Notes: a model not told the origin generated them from the sequence alone. Numbered from the stretch's first letter, positions 33,052 to 42,410 are shown. The stretch: DNA of 64,000 nucleotides from Victivallales bacterium (GCA_017535315.1 JAFXUD010000047.1:109001-173000); one strand, 5' to 3'. Numbers and translations are program-made.

Positions 33052-34311
33052 ATGAATGTACTGATCATCGGTGGTGGTGGCCGCGAACATGCCATCGCCT
33101 GGAAAATTGCCCAAAGCCCCCTGGCAGGAAAAATCTACTGCTCGCCAGGCAACCCTGGCATGAAGAACGTGGAGGCAGTCCCCTTGACCGACCTCAATGA
33201 ACTGGCAGAGTTTGCTAGCTCGCACGACATCGGGCTGACAATGGTCGGCCCCGAAGCAACGCTTTGCGCAGGAATCGCGGACATCTTCCGTGCCAAGGGA
33301 CTGCGCATCGTCGGCCCAGACAAGGTCGCCGCGCAACTGGAGGGCAGCAAATCTTTCGCCAAGGAGTTCATGCGTCGTCACGGTCTGCCGACGGCAGACG
33401 CCGCCGTCTTCACCGATGAGGCCTCGGCACTCGCCTACCTGAAGAAAAAAGGCGCGCCCATCGTCGTCAAGGCAGACGGTCTTGCGGCGGGCAAAGGCGT
33501 GGTCGTCGCCATGACGGAACAGGAAGCCGCTGACGCCATTCATGCCTGTTTCGACGGTGCCTTCGGCGCAGCGGGAGCCTCCGTACTGCTGGAGGAATGC
33601 CTCTTCGGCGAAGAGGCTTCCATCATCGCGTTGTGCGACGGGAAGACCATCATCCCGCTGGCCTCCTCCCAGGACCACAAGCGCGCCTACGACGGCGACA
33701 CGGGTCCCAACACGGGCGGCATGGGAGCCTACTCTCCCGCCCCTGTCGTCACGCCAGAGTTGTGGAAGACCATCGACCAGCAGATACTCGCCCCCTTCCT
33801 CAAGGGCGTCCAGGAAGACAAGCTTGACTTCCGCGGCATCATCTACGCGGGCCTAATGGTCACGGACAAGGGTCCCAAGGTGCTGGAGTTCAACGTCAGA
33901 TTCGGCGACCCCGAGACGCAGGCCATCCTCACACGCCTCAAGAGCGACCTGCTGGAAGCACTGGTTGCCGTGGCAGATGGATGCCTCGCCGAGGTCAAGC
34001 TGGAGTGGTATGACGAACCCTCCGTCTGCGTCGTCCTCGCCTCCAACGGCTACCCTGGCCACTACGAGAAGGGCAAGCCCATCAGCGGACTGGACGATGC
34101 GGAGAAGACAGGCGCAGTCGTCTTCCACGCGGGCACCAAGCTGGCCGACGGGCAAATAGTCACGAATGGCGGGCGCGTCCTCGGCGTCACAGCACGTGGG
34201 AAAGACATTGCAGCCGCCGTCCAGAACGCCTACAAGGCGGTTGCCTGCATCTCATGGGAGGGGATGCAATATCGCAAGGACATCGCGCACCGCGCGCTGG
34301 AGCGCCGCTGA
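33052..34311 (+). CDS. purD: Phosphoribosylamine-glycine ligase
   Basis: A 419-residue ATP-grasp enzyme of purine synthesis that joins phosphoribosylamine and glycine. It starts with MNVLIIGGGGREHAIAWK and contains SKSFAKEFM, VKADGLAAGKGVVVA, SSQDHKRAYDGDTGPNTGGMGAY and FNVRFGDPETQ, all diagnostic of PurD. GGAG precedes the ATG at 33052; the open frame to 32941 overlaps fucI and is rejected. It is followed by rlmH after two bases. This is a housekeeping gene between catabolic genes. Confidence 0.97.
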   Translation: MNVLIIGGGGREHAIAWKIAQSPLAGKIYCSPGNPGMKNVEAVPLTDLNELAEFASSHDIGLTMVGPEATLCAGIADIFRAKGLRIVGPDKVAAQLEGSKSFAKEFMRRHGLPTADAAVFTDEASALAYLKKKGAPIVVKADGLAAGKGVVVAMTEQEAADAIHACFDGAFGAAGASVLLEECLFGEEASIIALCDGKTIIPLASSQDHKRAYDGDTGPNTGGMGAYSPAPVVTPELWKTIDQQILAPFLKGVQEDKLDFRGIIYAGLMVTDKGPKVLEFNVRFGDPETQAILTRLKSDLLEALVAVADGCLAEVKLEWYDEPSVCVVLASNGYPGHYEKGKPISGLDDAEKTGAVVFHAGTKLADGQIVTNGGRVLGVTARGKDIAAAVQNAYKAVACISWEGMQYRKDIAHRALERR

Positions 34312-34313
34312 GC

Positions 34314-34757
34314 ATGGCCCATCTCCTTAAAGTGCTGGTCATCGGGAAGCTCAAAGACCGCCTCATGCAGGCACGTTGCGACGAATACGCCAAGTGGACA
34401 GGCGCCTATGCAAAGGTTGAGGTGAAGGAGCTTCCCGACAGCACAATGGAAAAGGAGGGTACCGCTCTGCTCAAGGAACTGGAGAAGGAACATGGTTCAT
34501 TTATCATAGTCCTCTCCGAAGAGGGGCGGCAGTTCACCAGCGAGGAGTTCGCGGCACAGTTTGGGAAACTGGACCGCAAGGCTGTCTTCGTCATCGGCGG
34601 CCCCGATGGCCTCGCGCCAGTTGTGAAGGCAAAGGCGGATTTGCTCTGGTCCCTCTCCAAACTGACCTTCACCCACGAGTTGGCAAGGCTTCTCCTTTTT
34701 GAGCAGCTTTTCAGGGCAGAAAACATCCTCAACGGCGGACATTATCACCGACCGTGA
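34314..34757 (+). CDS. rlmH: 23S rRNA (pseudouridine-1915 N3)-methyltransferase
   Basis: The 147-residue SPOUT-class methyltransferase has the usual length of RlmH. The knot region shows FVIGGPDGL, and the C-terminus [19 protein letters not shown]...ILNGGHYHR is the classic RlmH ending. It methylates pseudouridine 1915 in helix 69 of 23S rRNA. ATG 34314 lies two bases after the purD stop; the open frame starting at 34254 would overlap purD and is not used. Confidence 0.96.
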   Translation: MAHLLKVLVIGKLKDRLMQARCDEYAKWTGAYAKVEVKELPDSTMEKEGTALLKELEKEHGSFIIVLSEEGRQFTSEEFAAQFGKLDRKAVFVIGGPDGLAPVVKAKADLLWSLSKLTFTHELARLLLFEQLFRAENILNGGHYHRP

Positions 34758-34777
34758 GTTTTTTTGTTGTTTTGCTA

Positions 34778-34806
34778 TTGAAATATGCACTTTTCCATAG
34801 TATAAT
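34778..34806 (+). promoter_or_regulatory. Strong sigma70 promoter of the pseudopilin gene cluster
   Basis: TTGAAA (34778-34783), a 17-base spacer and a perfect TATAAT (34801-34806) form the best sigma70 promoter in the window. The predicted start near 34813 leaves a 40-base leader before the first pseudopilin-like gene. Confidence 0.85.
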
Positions 34807-34852
34807 TATTTATGACTATAAATACCCCAAATCAAAAGCTTATCATCAGAAC

Positions 34853-35644
34853 ATGAAACATTCAAGATTCACACTGATTGAACTGCTTGTCGTCATCGCC
34901 ATCATCGCCATCCTGGCGGCCATGTTGCTGCCCGCCCTTGCCAAGGCTCGCGAGAAGGCACGCACCATCTCCTGCATCAACAACCAGAAAACCCTCTCAC
35001 TCGCCAGCATCATGTACTGTGATGCAAACGACAACTGCTTTTTTACATACTACTATCTTATCGGGACAGACACATATTTTTCATGGGTACAGTCCCTCGT
35101 CAAATACGGTGACCTCAATGAGACAACCTCCCTATGGTGCCCCTCCGATGCAAGTTCTCCCTATTATGCCAAAGGTACAAAGGCGGGGCCTGACATCACC
35201 TACGATTACTCAAAGCGCGTAAGTTATGGTTTCAATTATTATTGGATGACCCATATTGACCTGGGGGGATCCAGTCCGCTATACAGAAAAGGCGCAGCCC
35301 AGGGCGAAATCAAGCAACCCTCTGACACCATCGTTTTTGCTGAAACCATGTCAAGCGCCGATGACCTAGCCACTTTCGAGAAGGGAAATGGCTATTACAT
35401 CTTCGGCAGAGTCTGCTCCGCTGTCGCCAAGAATTCCAATGGCGGCAATCTCTGCTCGCCACACGGCGGACGAACCGTGGTAGGCTGGTTTGACGGTCAT
35501 GCCACCTCCGAAAAGGCCTGCATGACGGTTGTCCGCCAAGGTGCCAATCCAGGATTGAGCGTTGACCACAGCGTCTATTCCGCAGACCCATTCGCCTTCG
35601 GCTCCAGCAAGGGACACGCCAACAACCACATGGACAGAGAATAA
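34853..35644 (+). CDS. Pseudopilin-like H-X9-DG protein 1
   Basis: The 263-residue protein begins with a type IV prepilin leader and helix, [17 protein letters not shown], then [13 protein letters not shown] and CINNQKT. The C-terminal part carries the H-X9-DG motif ([13 protein letters not shown]). Such proteins are massively expanded in Lentisphaerota; they are probably processed by a prepilin peptidase and exposed or exported through a type II-like system, but individual roles are unknown. The residue before the cleavage point is Arg rather than the usual Gly. It heads three tandem paralogues and sits behind a near-consensus promoter. The frame is open from 34754, but ATG 34853 starts the leader. 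Confidence 0.9.
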   Translation: MKHSRFTLIELLVVIAIIAILAAMLLPALAKAREKARTISCINNQKTLSLASIMYCDANDNCFFTYYYLIGTDTYFSWVQSLVKYGDLNETTSLWCPSDASSPYYAKGTKAGPDITYDYSKRVSYGFNYYWMTHIDLGGSSPLYRKGAAQGEIKQPSDTIVFAETMSSADDLATFEKGNGYYIFGRVCSAVAKNSNGGNLCSPHGGRTVVGWFDGHATSEKACMTVVRQGANPGLSVDHSVYSADPFAFGSSKGHANNHMDRE

Positions 35645-35667
35645 ACTATATAAGGAGAAAACGCAAT

Positions 35668-36462
35668 ATGAAACTGCTTCGTTTCACACTTATTGAACTG
35701 CTTGTCGTTATTGCCATCATCGCCATTCTGGCGGCCATGCTGCTACCCGCCCTCGCCAAGGCCCGCGAAAAGGCCCGCACAATCTCCTGCATCAACAACC
35801 AGAAGACCATCTCATTGGCCACGATGCTCTACATCGACTCCTACGACGAGATGATCTACCCCTACTACTACACCTATCAGCCTGAAACCACCAGCAGGCT
35901 CTGGCCGCAGATTCTTCTGGGCTTCGGCTCCATGCAGGAATCAGCTTCTTTCTGGTGCCCATCCGACCAATCTTCCCCGTATGCAGGCGGTATGAAACAA
36001 GGTGCCAGCATCTCCCGCTCCAATGCAAGCCGCGTCAGCTATGGCTACAACTGGTACTGGCTTGGCGCACACATTGACCTGGGCAAAACCCACCCACTCT
36101 ACTGGGTTCCCGCCGCCCAGAGTGAGATCAAAAAACCATCCGACACCATCACCTTCATCGAGACCATGGCCACCTCTGGCGACCCATCCACCCAGGACAA
36201 GGGGTACGGATACTACATCTTCGCTCGCACATGGGCGCCTAGCGCAACCAATGCTTCTGGCGGAACCATCTGCTCGCCTCACGGCGGACGCACCGTCGTT
36301 GGTTGGGTCGATGGCCACTCCACCTCGGTCAAGGCTCATCTGACTGTCCCGCGCGTTGGCGCAACCTCCCAATTGAGTGCCACCTGCAACAACTACCTCG
36401 TTGACCCGTTCATGAATGGCTCCAGCAAGGGCCATGCCAGCAACCACATGGACCGCGACTAG
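35668..36462 (+). CDS. Pseudopilin-like H-X9-DG protein 2
   Basis: This 264-residue paralogue of the preceding protein has leader [14 protein letters not shown], the [16 protein letters not shown] block and the motif [20 protein letters not shown] lies well placed before the ATG, 23 bases after the previous stop. Between the conserved ends the middle differs strongly from its neighbours, as expected for surface-exposed segments under diversifying change (inference). Confidence 0.9.
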   Translation: MKLLRFTLIELLVVIAIIAILAAMLLPALAKAREKARTISCINNQKTISLATMLYIDSYDEMIYPYYYTYQPETTSRLWPQILLGFGSMQESASFWCPSDQSSPYAGGMKQGASISRSNASRVSYGYNWYWLGAHIDLGKTHPLYWVPAAQSEIKKPSDTITFIETMATSGDPSTQDKGYGYYIFARTWAPSATNASGGTICSPHGGRTVVGWVDGHSTSVKAHLTVPRVGATSQLSATCNNYLVDPFMNGSSKGHASNHMDRD

Positions 36463-36506
36463 TAGGAATGAACCACCATTAATTCCAACCGCTCAATAGC
36501 CTAATT

Positions 36507-37310
36507 ATGAAAAAGCGCACCTTCACCCTCATTGAACTTCTTGTCGTCATCGCCATCATCGCCATTTTGGCGGCCATGTTGCTGCCCGCGTTGGCCAAAG
36601 CACGGGAGAAGGCGCGCACCATCGCTTGCATCAACAACCAGAAGACACTTTCGCTGGCCACCATCATTTACACAGACGCCAACGACGACATGTTTTTCCC
36701 GTACTTCTACCAGTTCCCCTGGCAGGAGTCCAGCCAAAGCACCCTCTGGCCCCAGTTCCTTGTCCAGTACGGCAACTTCACGGAGACTGCATCGCTCTGG
36801 TGCCCATCCGACACCACCTCCAAGTACGCTGGCGGCATGAAGCAGGGTGCCAACCTCTCCCGCACGAACGCGAGCCGTGTCAGTTACGGCTTCAACTACT
36901 ATTGGGTCGGCGCCCATATTGACGCAGGCAGCACCAACGCACTCTACAAGCTTCCCGCCACCACAGGCGAGTTCAAGCAACCAGCCTCAACCATTGTCTT
37001 TGCGGAGACGATGTCCAATACGGAAGACCCAACCACCTTTGAGAATGGCTTCGGCTACTACATCTTCGCCCGTTGCTGGCTTCCCAGCAACAAGAACTCC
37101 TCTGGCGGAAACCTCTGCGCACCCCACAGCGCACACACCGTCACGGGCTGGCTCGACGGGCATGCCACCTCAGAAAAGACCTGCGACACCTTCGTCCGCT
37201 TCGGCGTCAACGCAACCATGTCCGCTGCGCACTGCGTCTATTCCACCGACCCCTTCTGCAATGGCGCAGACAAGAACGGTGCTGCAAACAACTATATGGA
37301 CAGGAAATAA
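36507..37310 (+). CDS. Pseudopilin-like H-X9-DG protein 3
   Basis: The third tandem paralogue has 267 residues. It keeps the prepilin leader ([14 protein letters not shown]), the [16 protein letters not shown] block and a changed motif [13 protein letters not shown] that still has the H-X9-DG spacing. No ribosome-binding site is visible, unlike the gene before it. A perfect 18-bp palindrome starts at the base after its stop. Confidence 0.9.
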   Translation: MKKRTFTLIELLVVIAIIAILAAMLLPALAKAREKARTIACINNQKTLSLATIIYTDANDDMFFPYFYQFPWQESSQSTLWPQFLVQYGNFTETASLWCPSDTTSKYAGGMKQGANLSRTNASRVSYGFNYYWVGAHIDAGSTNALYKLPATTGEFKQPASTIVFAETMSNTEDPTTFENGFGYYIFARCWLPSNKNSSGGNLCAPHSAHTVTGWLDGHATSEKTCDTFVRFGVNATMSAAHCVYSTDPFCNGADKNGAANNYMDRK

Positions 37311-37328
37311 AATTAGCAATTGCTAATT
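37311..37328. promoter_or_regulatory. Perfect 18-bp palindrome, possible operator
   Basis: AATTAGCAATTGCTAATT is a perfect dyad starting immediately after the stop codon of pseudopilin 3 and 16 bases before the -35 element of the downstream kinase promoter. It lacks a loop and T run, so an operator is more likely than a terminator. Confidence 0.45.
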
Positions 37329-37343
37329 GCATAATCCCCCTAT

Positions 37344-37372
37344 TTGCAAATCAGGCATATTGGCGTTACATT
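37344..37372 (+). promoter_or_regulatory. Putative sigma70 promoter of the FGGY kinase gene
   Basis: TTGCAA (37344-37349), 17 bases, TACATT (37367-37372): four of six matches in each box with ideal spacing, 30 bases before the start codon. Confidence 0.45.
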
Positions 37373-37402
37373 ATCCGCTGAATACAAAAAGAGGAGCCGA
37401 TT

Positions 37403-38995
37403 ATGCCAAAGTTTCTAGGGATAGACTGCTGTACAAGGAAGATGAACGCGCTGGTCCTTGACACGGACAGGCGTTCCCTTTCCCCGACCGTCAGCGTCTA
37501 TTACAGCGATCTGCGTCCGCAGAACGAGATCAAGAACGGGATGGTGCCAAATGAAGACCCTCTCGTCAAACATTCCGACCCGCTTGTCTGGGCAGATGCC
37601 CTAGACACGCTTCTCGGACGGCTGACCGAAGCGGGCATCGACCTCTCCAGCATCGCCGCCATCAGCGGCTGCGCACAGCAACACGGAACCGTCTATCTCA
37701 GTCCTGAATTCGCAAAAAACAACTGGATTTCGGACAAGACAAGCTCCCTCTCCGAAGCGGTCGCCCCCATGCTGACCCGCAAGAGCTCCCCCATCTGGAT
37801 GGACAGCTCCACCTTCCAGCAGTGCCGCGAAATTGAAGAGGCCATCGGCGGCGCGAAAACTCTCCAGCAGAAATGCGGCTCCTGCGCAATGGAACGCTTC
37901 GCGGGTCCCCAGATTCGCAAGTTCTATCAGACAGAATCCTCCGCCTATGCGCAGACAGGCGTCATCCACCTGGTCAGCTCCTTCCTCACCTCGCTTCTGA
38001 CAGGCAAATCCGAGAAGATAGACTGCTGCGACGCGGCAGGCATGAACCTGATGGACATCCAGACACTGGACTGGGACAATGAACTGCTGAAGGCCACTGC
38101 ACCTGGACTTCGCACCAAGCTACCCCCCATCTGTGGCAACTCCCACATCGCAGGCAAGCTCCACCCCTATTTTTCGAAGTACGGTCTGCGCGAAATCCCC
38201 GTCATCACCTTTACAGGCGACAACCCCAGCAGCCTTATCGGCATCGGGGGCTGGAAACCAGGAACCTACATCGTCGCACTCGGCACCAGCGACAACTTCT
38301 TCACGGCATCGGACAAGCCGCTCACCGACCCGCATGGCTATGGGCATCTCTTCCTCAATCCAGCAGGGAAATACATGCCCCTTGCCTGCTTCAAGAACGG
38401 CTCCTGCGCACGGGAAAGCATCATGCAGGAGTTCAACCTGACTTGGCATGAGTTTGACGTCGATGCCTTCGACCTCACACCGCCAGGCAACAACGGCAAC
38501 ATCCTCCTGCCTTACGTCACCGATGAAATCACCCCCCAGGCCATGAACGTCGGCGGCATCGTCCACGAGGGCAATTCGCTCTTCAAGTCCCACAAGAACG
38601 CGGCTTCCATCGTCCGTGCAATGGTTGAGGCGCAGGCGATGACGATGCGCCTCCACACGACCTGGTTCGGCAACCGCGTGAAATCCATGCGCATCACTGG
38701 CTCGATGTCGGACAGCCTAGGCGTCTGCCAGGTGCTCTCCGATGTCTTCAATACCATGGTCGAGCGCCTTGGTCATCACAATGCCGCCGCGCAAGGGGCC
38801 GCCATGCGCGCGGCTCAGGCAACTCTGCCCGACACCTTCAGTTGGCAGGCCATCAGCAAGCTTTTCGCCACACCTGTCAGCTCTAAGACAATCACACCCA
38901 ACAAGCAGAACGTCGAGATATACAAGGAACTCATCCTAAACTACGCCCAGTTGGAAAAAAACATCACGGGCGTGGATTGCACCATCCCAGATTAA
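37403..38995 (+). CDS. FGGY-family carbohydrate kinase, xylulokinase-like
   Basis: The 530-residue protein has the two-domain FGGY fold. The N-terminal phosphate strand is FLGIDCCTRKMNALVLD, the substrate segment ISGCAQQHGTVYL corresponds to SGQMHG of xylulokinases, and FTGDNPSSLIGIGGW plus VALGTSDNFF form the ATP domain start. It phosphorylates a sugar with ATP; the substrate could be D-xylulose or another ketose, including one derived from fucose, but sequence alone cannot settle it. GAGGAG before the ATG is a strong ribosome-binding site. A universal stress protein gene follows after 17 bases. Confidence 0.85.
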   Translation: MPKFLGIDCCTRKMNALVLDTDRRSLSPTVSVYYSDLRPQNEIKNGMVPNEDPLVKHSDPLVWADALDTLLGRLTEAGIDLSSIAAISGCAQQHGTVYLSPEFAKNNWISDKTSSLSEAVAPMLTRKSSPIWMDSSTFQQCREIEEAIGGAKTLQQKCGSCAMERFAGPQIRKFYQTESSAYAQTGVIHLVSSFLTSLLTGKSEKIDCCDAAGMNLMDIQTLDWDNELLKATAPGLRTKLPPICGNSHIAGKLHPYFSKYGLREIPVITFTGDNPSSLIGIGGWKPGTYIVALGTSDNFFTASDKPLTDPHGYGHLFLNPAGKYMPLACFKNGSCARESIMQEFNLTWHEFDVDAFDLTPPGNNGNILLPYVTDEITPQAMNVGGIVHEGNSLFKSHKNAASIVRAMVEAQAMTMRLHTTWFGNRVKSMRITGSMSDSLGVCQVLSDVFNTMVERLGHHNAAAQGAAMRAAQATLPDTFSWQAISKLFATPVSSKTITPNKQNVEIYKELILNYAQLEKNITGVDCTIPD

Positions 38996-39012
38996 ACACA
39001 AGGAGGCACAAG

Positions 39013-39483
39013 ATGAACGAGGAAACAACTCAAGTTAAACGCATTCTCTTCTGCACCGACTTTTCCCCGAACGCGAACATCGCCTTCAAGCACGCCATTG
39101 AGGTGGCCAAGCGCTACCCTGGCGCAGAACTCCACCTGCTCCATGTCATCCCTGCACCAGATGCCCAGTATTGGAAATCCTACGTCTATATGCCCACAAT
39201 CGATGTTGACCAGATGGCCAAGGACGCCTTTGACAAGCGGGTCAGCGAAGAGTACGAAGCTGTTCTTCCGAATGGGCTTGCCATGACAAAGGCCTTCCGG
39301 ATCGGCAAGGCATACGCCGAAATCATTCACTACGCCGATGAGATTAATGCCGACCTGATTGTCATGGGACGCCAGGGGCGCGGTGCCTTGGAATCCCTTT
39401 TCTTCGGCACCGTTGCCGAAAAGGTCGTCAAGAAGGCCAAATGCCCCGTGCTGGTCATACCGCTTATTCAAAACAACAAGTAA
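39013..39483 (+). CDS. Universal stress protein, UspA family
   Basis: A 156-residue single-domain Usp. It begins with KRILFCTDFSPNANIAFKHA and ends with the nucleotide-binding pattern VMGRQGRGALESLFFGTVAEKVVKKAKCPVLVIP, matching G-2x-G-9x-G-(S/T) in spacing. ATP-binding Usp proteins help survival under starvation or stress. A perfect AGGAGG at 39001-39006 precedes ATG 39013, which decides the start over the longer frame from 38977. It is probably co-transcribed with the kinase and the sialidase-like gene. Confidence 0.92.
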   Translation: MNEETTQVKRILFCTDFSPNANIAFKHAIEVAKRYPGAELHLLHVIPAPDAQYWKSYVYMPTIDVDQMAKDAFDKRVSEEYEAVLPNGLAMTKAFRIGKAYAEIIHYADEINADLIVMGRQGRGALESLFFGTVAEKVVKKAKCPVLVIPLIQNNK

Positions 39484-39501
39484 ACCGCAGGTGTCAGAGA
39501 C

Positions 39502-40716
39502 ATGGATGAACTACAAAGGACCAATCCAGATTACGTCGTCTATATTCCCAAAGGCGAACAGAGCGGTGCGCGTGATGGCACGAACCACATTCTGACCGTG
39601 CTTCCTGGATCGAAGCCCGAAAGTCTCGTCGCATTTTGGTTGCAGGATTCAGCGGAGCAGGCGCCCGATTCCCATTATGTCTGCTCACGCTCAACTGACA
39701 ATGGCAAAAGTTGGAGCGAGCCGATTCTCATTGACGGAGACCACTTCGACCCCAAAACAGGCAAGGACCGCTGCAGCTTTGGGACAGCCTTTCGCAATGC
39801 AAAGGGCAGAATCTATGTGCTTATGAACCATTACTGCGGCGTGCCAGACCCGCATGAAAACGGTTTCCTACATGTCACCTACTCCGATGACGACGGACGC
39901 TCTTTTGCGCCCAATGTCCAAGTTGATTTCCAGGAATTCCCCGAATGTGACAATGACGACCCGAATATTCCGCCGACGTGGATTTCCTACCAGCCGCCAC
40001 TCAGAATATCCAACGGCAAATACGTCGGCGGAATCACGCGCTACGCGAGTTTGACGAAGTTCCCCAGACGCCCGCATTGGACGGATGAGGAATCCTACTG
40101 TTCGATGTACGTCATTGAGAACGCCGATGAGAATCCCGCTCCGCAAGATTTGAGATTCACTTGGACGACGCTTCTTAAAGCACCCTCGCGCAACAATGCG
40201 GCATGGAGTGTCGCTCAGGAAGTCTCCATCGTGGAACTGCCTGATGGCCGCCTCTTCTGCACGTTCCGCACCAATTCAGGCTCGCCGTGGTATTCCATTT
40301 CTGAGGATGGTGGTTATTTCTGGAAGGATTCTGAGGTGCTCCGCTATGGGGACGGCAAGCCAGCCATGCAGCATCCGCTTTCCCCATGTCCGCTTTTCAG
40401 TGACGGGGAGGGACACTTCTTCATGTTCATCCACAACCATGATGGCCATTTCGGCCCCTGGGGTCCCACTGATGCCATTCACCATCGCCGTCCCATCTAT
40501 CTTGTCCGAGGTGTCTTCACCCCTGATGCCCACCAGCCGCTTTCATTCGGAAGCCCCGAGTTCTTCTTTGACGACAACGATGTCCCGCTTGGCTACAAGG
40601 CCAAGCGGGCTGACCTGGCCCTGTACGCATCCATGACCCACATTAACGGGGAGAGCGTTCTCTGGTATCCTGACCGAAAGCACTTCCTCTGCGGGAAAAT
40701 CATTCCCCCGCAATAG
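39502..40716 (+). CDS. Sialidase-like BNR-repeat protein
   Basis: The 404-residue protein is a six-bladed propeller candidate with at least three Asp boxes: SRSTDNGKSW, TYSDDDGRSF and SISEDGGYFW. These are the signature of GH33 and related sialidase-fold proteins. An arginine early on (ARDGTNHI) and a Tyr/Glu-rich core are present, but I cannot confirm the full arginine triad, so catalytic sialidase activity is likely rather than certain. It has no signal peptide. With the TRAP transporter and an AGE-type epimerase nearby it suggests use of sialylated glycans (inference). Confidence 0.75.
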   Translation: MDELQRTNPDYVVYIPKGEQSGARDGTNHILTVLPGSKPESLVAFWLQDSAEQAPDSHYVCSRSTDNGKSWSEPILIDGDHFDPKTGKDRCSFGTAFRNAKGRIYVLMNHYCGVPDPHENGFLHVTYSDDDGRSFAPNVQVDFQEFPECDNDDPNIPPTWISYQPPLRISNGKYVGGITRYASLTKFPRRPHWTDEESYCSMYVIENADENPAPQDLRFTWTTLLKAPSRNNAAWSVAQEVSIVELPDGRLFCTFRTNSGSPWYSISEDGGYFWKDSEVLRYGDGKPAMQHPLSPCPLFSDGEGHFFMFIHNHDGHFGPWGPTDAIHHRRPIYLVRGVFTPDAHQPLSFGSPEFFFDDNDVPLGYKAKRADLALYASMTHINGESVLWYPDRKHFLCGKIIPPQ

Positions 40717-40854
40717 ATTTCCTTCTTACTGCTCAGCAAAGAAACTGGAATATCACTCTCCATCCCCTTGTCATCGTTTCCTTGGAATCAATGATTCCGT
40801 ACAAAAGCCGAACAAACCAGCAAAGAATCTCCTGGGTTCATTCGTTATGTTTTC

Positions 40855-41056
40855 GTAACATATTTTGTTCCCCAAAAGGGTAGTTTACGGAAGCCGCGAA
40901 GCGGCAGCGCACGGAGTGCGCAACCATGCGTAACCCCACGCAAGTGCCCGTAGGGCACGCAGCGTGGGGGGATGCCCCTGAACTTAGCGCCCGCAAGGGC
41001 GCAACAAAAAAACGTTTCAATTACCTAATCTATTGGGGGAACAAAGTGTTGTAACA
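40855..41056. mobile_element. Family A MITE-like element, copy 2 (inverted orientation)
   Basis: About 188-190 bp (40861-41050) are the reverse complement of the element at 20650-20840, with about three quarters of the bases alike. Ends carry TTTGTTCCCC/GGGGGAACAAA inverted repeats, and the direct repeat GTAACA flanks it (40855-40860 and 41051-41056). Inner hairpins show paired base changes relative to copy 1. It fills most of the gap between the sialidase-like and ACP genes; the remaining bases hold nothing recognisable. Confidence 0.9.
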
Positions 41057-41115
41057 AACCCCGTGTTCAACCAGCTCAAATCATAACACAAACATAACTT
41101 CCAGGATAACCCACT

Positions 41116-41361
41116 ATGTCCGAATCACTCGAATCCCAACTCAAGGAACTGATTGTCGAACGCCTCTTTCTGGATATTGCCCCCGAAGAGATTGAGACCG
41201 ATGCACCGCTTTCCGACTATGGCGTTGATTCCTTCCTACTTTTGGAACTGATTGTCGCCCTGGAAGAGGTCTTCGAGGTCAAGTTCGAGCAGTCGGACAT
41301 CACCGCCGATGTCCTCAAGTCCGTCGCATCTCTGGCGGCACTGGTAAAATCAAAGAAATAA
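41116..41361 (+). CDS. Acyl carrier protein-like
   Basis: The 81-residue acidic helical protein has the phosphopantetheine motif GVDSF with Ser39, followed by LLLELIVALEEVFEVKF, the usual helix II of carrier proteins. DSF in place of DSL is a minor variant. It is a lone gene, not beside fatty-acid or polyketide genes, and lies between two mobile repeats, so it may serve a special acylation pathway rather than bulk fatty acid synthesis (inference). The stop codon overlaps the start of a family C arm. Confidence 0.88.
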   Translation: MSESLESQLKELIVERLFLDIAPEEIETDAPLSDYGVDSFLLLELIVALEEVFEVKFEQSDITADVLKSVASLAALVKSKK

Positions 41362-41384
41362 GAGGTAATTTCAAAATTAGTTGC
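41362..41384. repeat. Family C left arm only
   Basis: GAGGTAATTTCAAAATTAG directly follows the ACP stop codon and matches the family C arm with one change. No complementary right arm is found nearby, so this is a half-element. Confidence 0.6.
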
Positions 41385-41584
41385 CCAACTGATAATGCTT
41401 TCAGATGCTGATTTGTATCAGACGGAAAGATTTTCAGAACCAGACGGAGAATAAGTACTTTTTTACAATTGGTTGCTTGTTTTTTTGATTTGCAGTGGTA
41501 AGATACTAATAAAGTGAGTGTTACAATCTCCCCGATATATTGAGGCGACATCAGTTAGAATATTAGAATTTTGAGACAATCCCC

Positions 41585-42334
41585 ATGTTCAAGAAGAGCG
41601 TTCAATTTACCTTGATTGAGTTATTAGTTGTCATTGCCATCATCGCGATTCTGGCGGCGATGCTGTTGCCAGCCCTAAGTAAAGCACGCGCCAAGGCGAG
41701 GCAGATTGGCTGCACAAACAACCTCAAGCAGATCGGCCTTTACGTTAACATGTACGCCAACGAGTACGATGATTCCTACTGGTGCACCAACAATGGCACC
41801 ACTGGTGGAAGAACCTGGCTGAACAATCTCATTGCAGAGGGACTTATGACCTCACAGGATTACAAAATCTATCGTTGTCCCTCCTTGCCAACCCAGGTCA
41901 GCCTGGGGGCTGGCACCTCCATCTGCTATGGTGGCACTTACACGCAGTATCACGCTGGTCAGTTTAACATGAATGCCAACCCCATCGCGAAGTTCGGTCC
42001 ATCCAACCTGCTTCTCATTGCCGACAGCGGCATTGTCAAAGAGGATGGGTTCCAGACCAAGTATGAGTCGGGCACCCCTTATGTCTATCTGCTTTACTAC
42101 AAGTACTCCACCTATTCCTATATTTTCCCTCAACACTTGAACAATGCCAATGTTCTTCTCGCAGACGGACATGTGGTCTCGGGAAGCGCCGAAAACATCA
42201 ACTCCACCTACGGCTGGGCGGATATCAACTTCACATCTGGCTTGACCATCATCAGAAGATGGCCTGCCTTCCTCCAAGGAGTGTATGGAGGCGCAACCTT
42301 TTTTAGTCTCCCGAAGACCGAGATTACAAGATAA
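41585..42334 (+). CDS. Pseudopilin-like H-X9-DG protein 4
   Basis: The 249-residue protein has leader [16 protein letters not shown], the helix-end block [25 protein letters not shown] and the C-terminal H-X9-DG motif ([13 protein letters not shown]). It is more distant from the three tandem genes at 34.8-37.3 kb than they are from each other: the cleavage site is preceded by Gln and the middle is shorter. It stands alone, between two family C repeats. Confidence 0.88.
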   Translation: MFKKSVQFTLIELLVVIAIIAILAAMLLPALSKARAKARQIGCTNNLKQIGLYVNMYANEYDDSYWCTNNGTTGGRTWLNNLIAEGLMTSQDYKIYRCPSLPTQVSLGAGTSICYGGTYTQYHAGQFNMNANPIAKFGPSNLLLIADSGIVKEDGFQTKYESGTPYVYLLYYKYSTYSYIFPQHLNNANVLLADGHVVSGSAENINSTYGWADINFTSGLTIIRRWPAFLQGVYGGATFFSLPKTEITR

Positions 42335-42354
42335 GATAATAAGATATATTGTAT

Positions 42355-42410
42355 ATAGAGGTAATTTCAAAACTAGCATCGAAATGCGCTAGCTTTGAAA
42401 TTACCTCTAT
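42355..42410. repeat. Family C palindrome, short form
   Basis: Arms 42355-42377 and 42388-42410 are complementary over 23 bases with one mismatch, around the 10-base loop ATCGAAATGC. It lies 20 bases after the stop of pseudopilin 4. Compared with the copy at 18825, one arm position changes from G:C to A:T on both sides. Confidence 0.92.
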
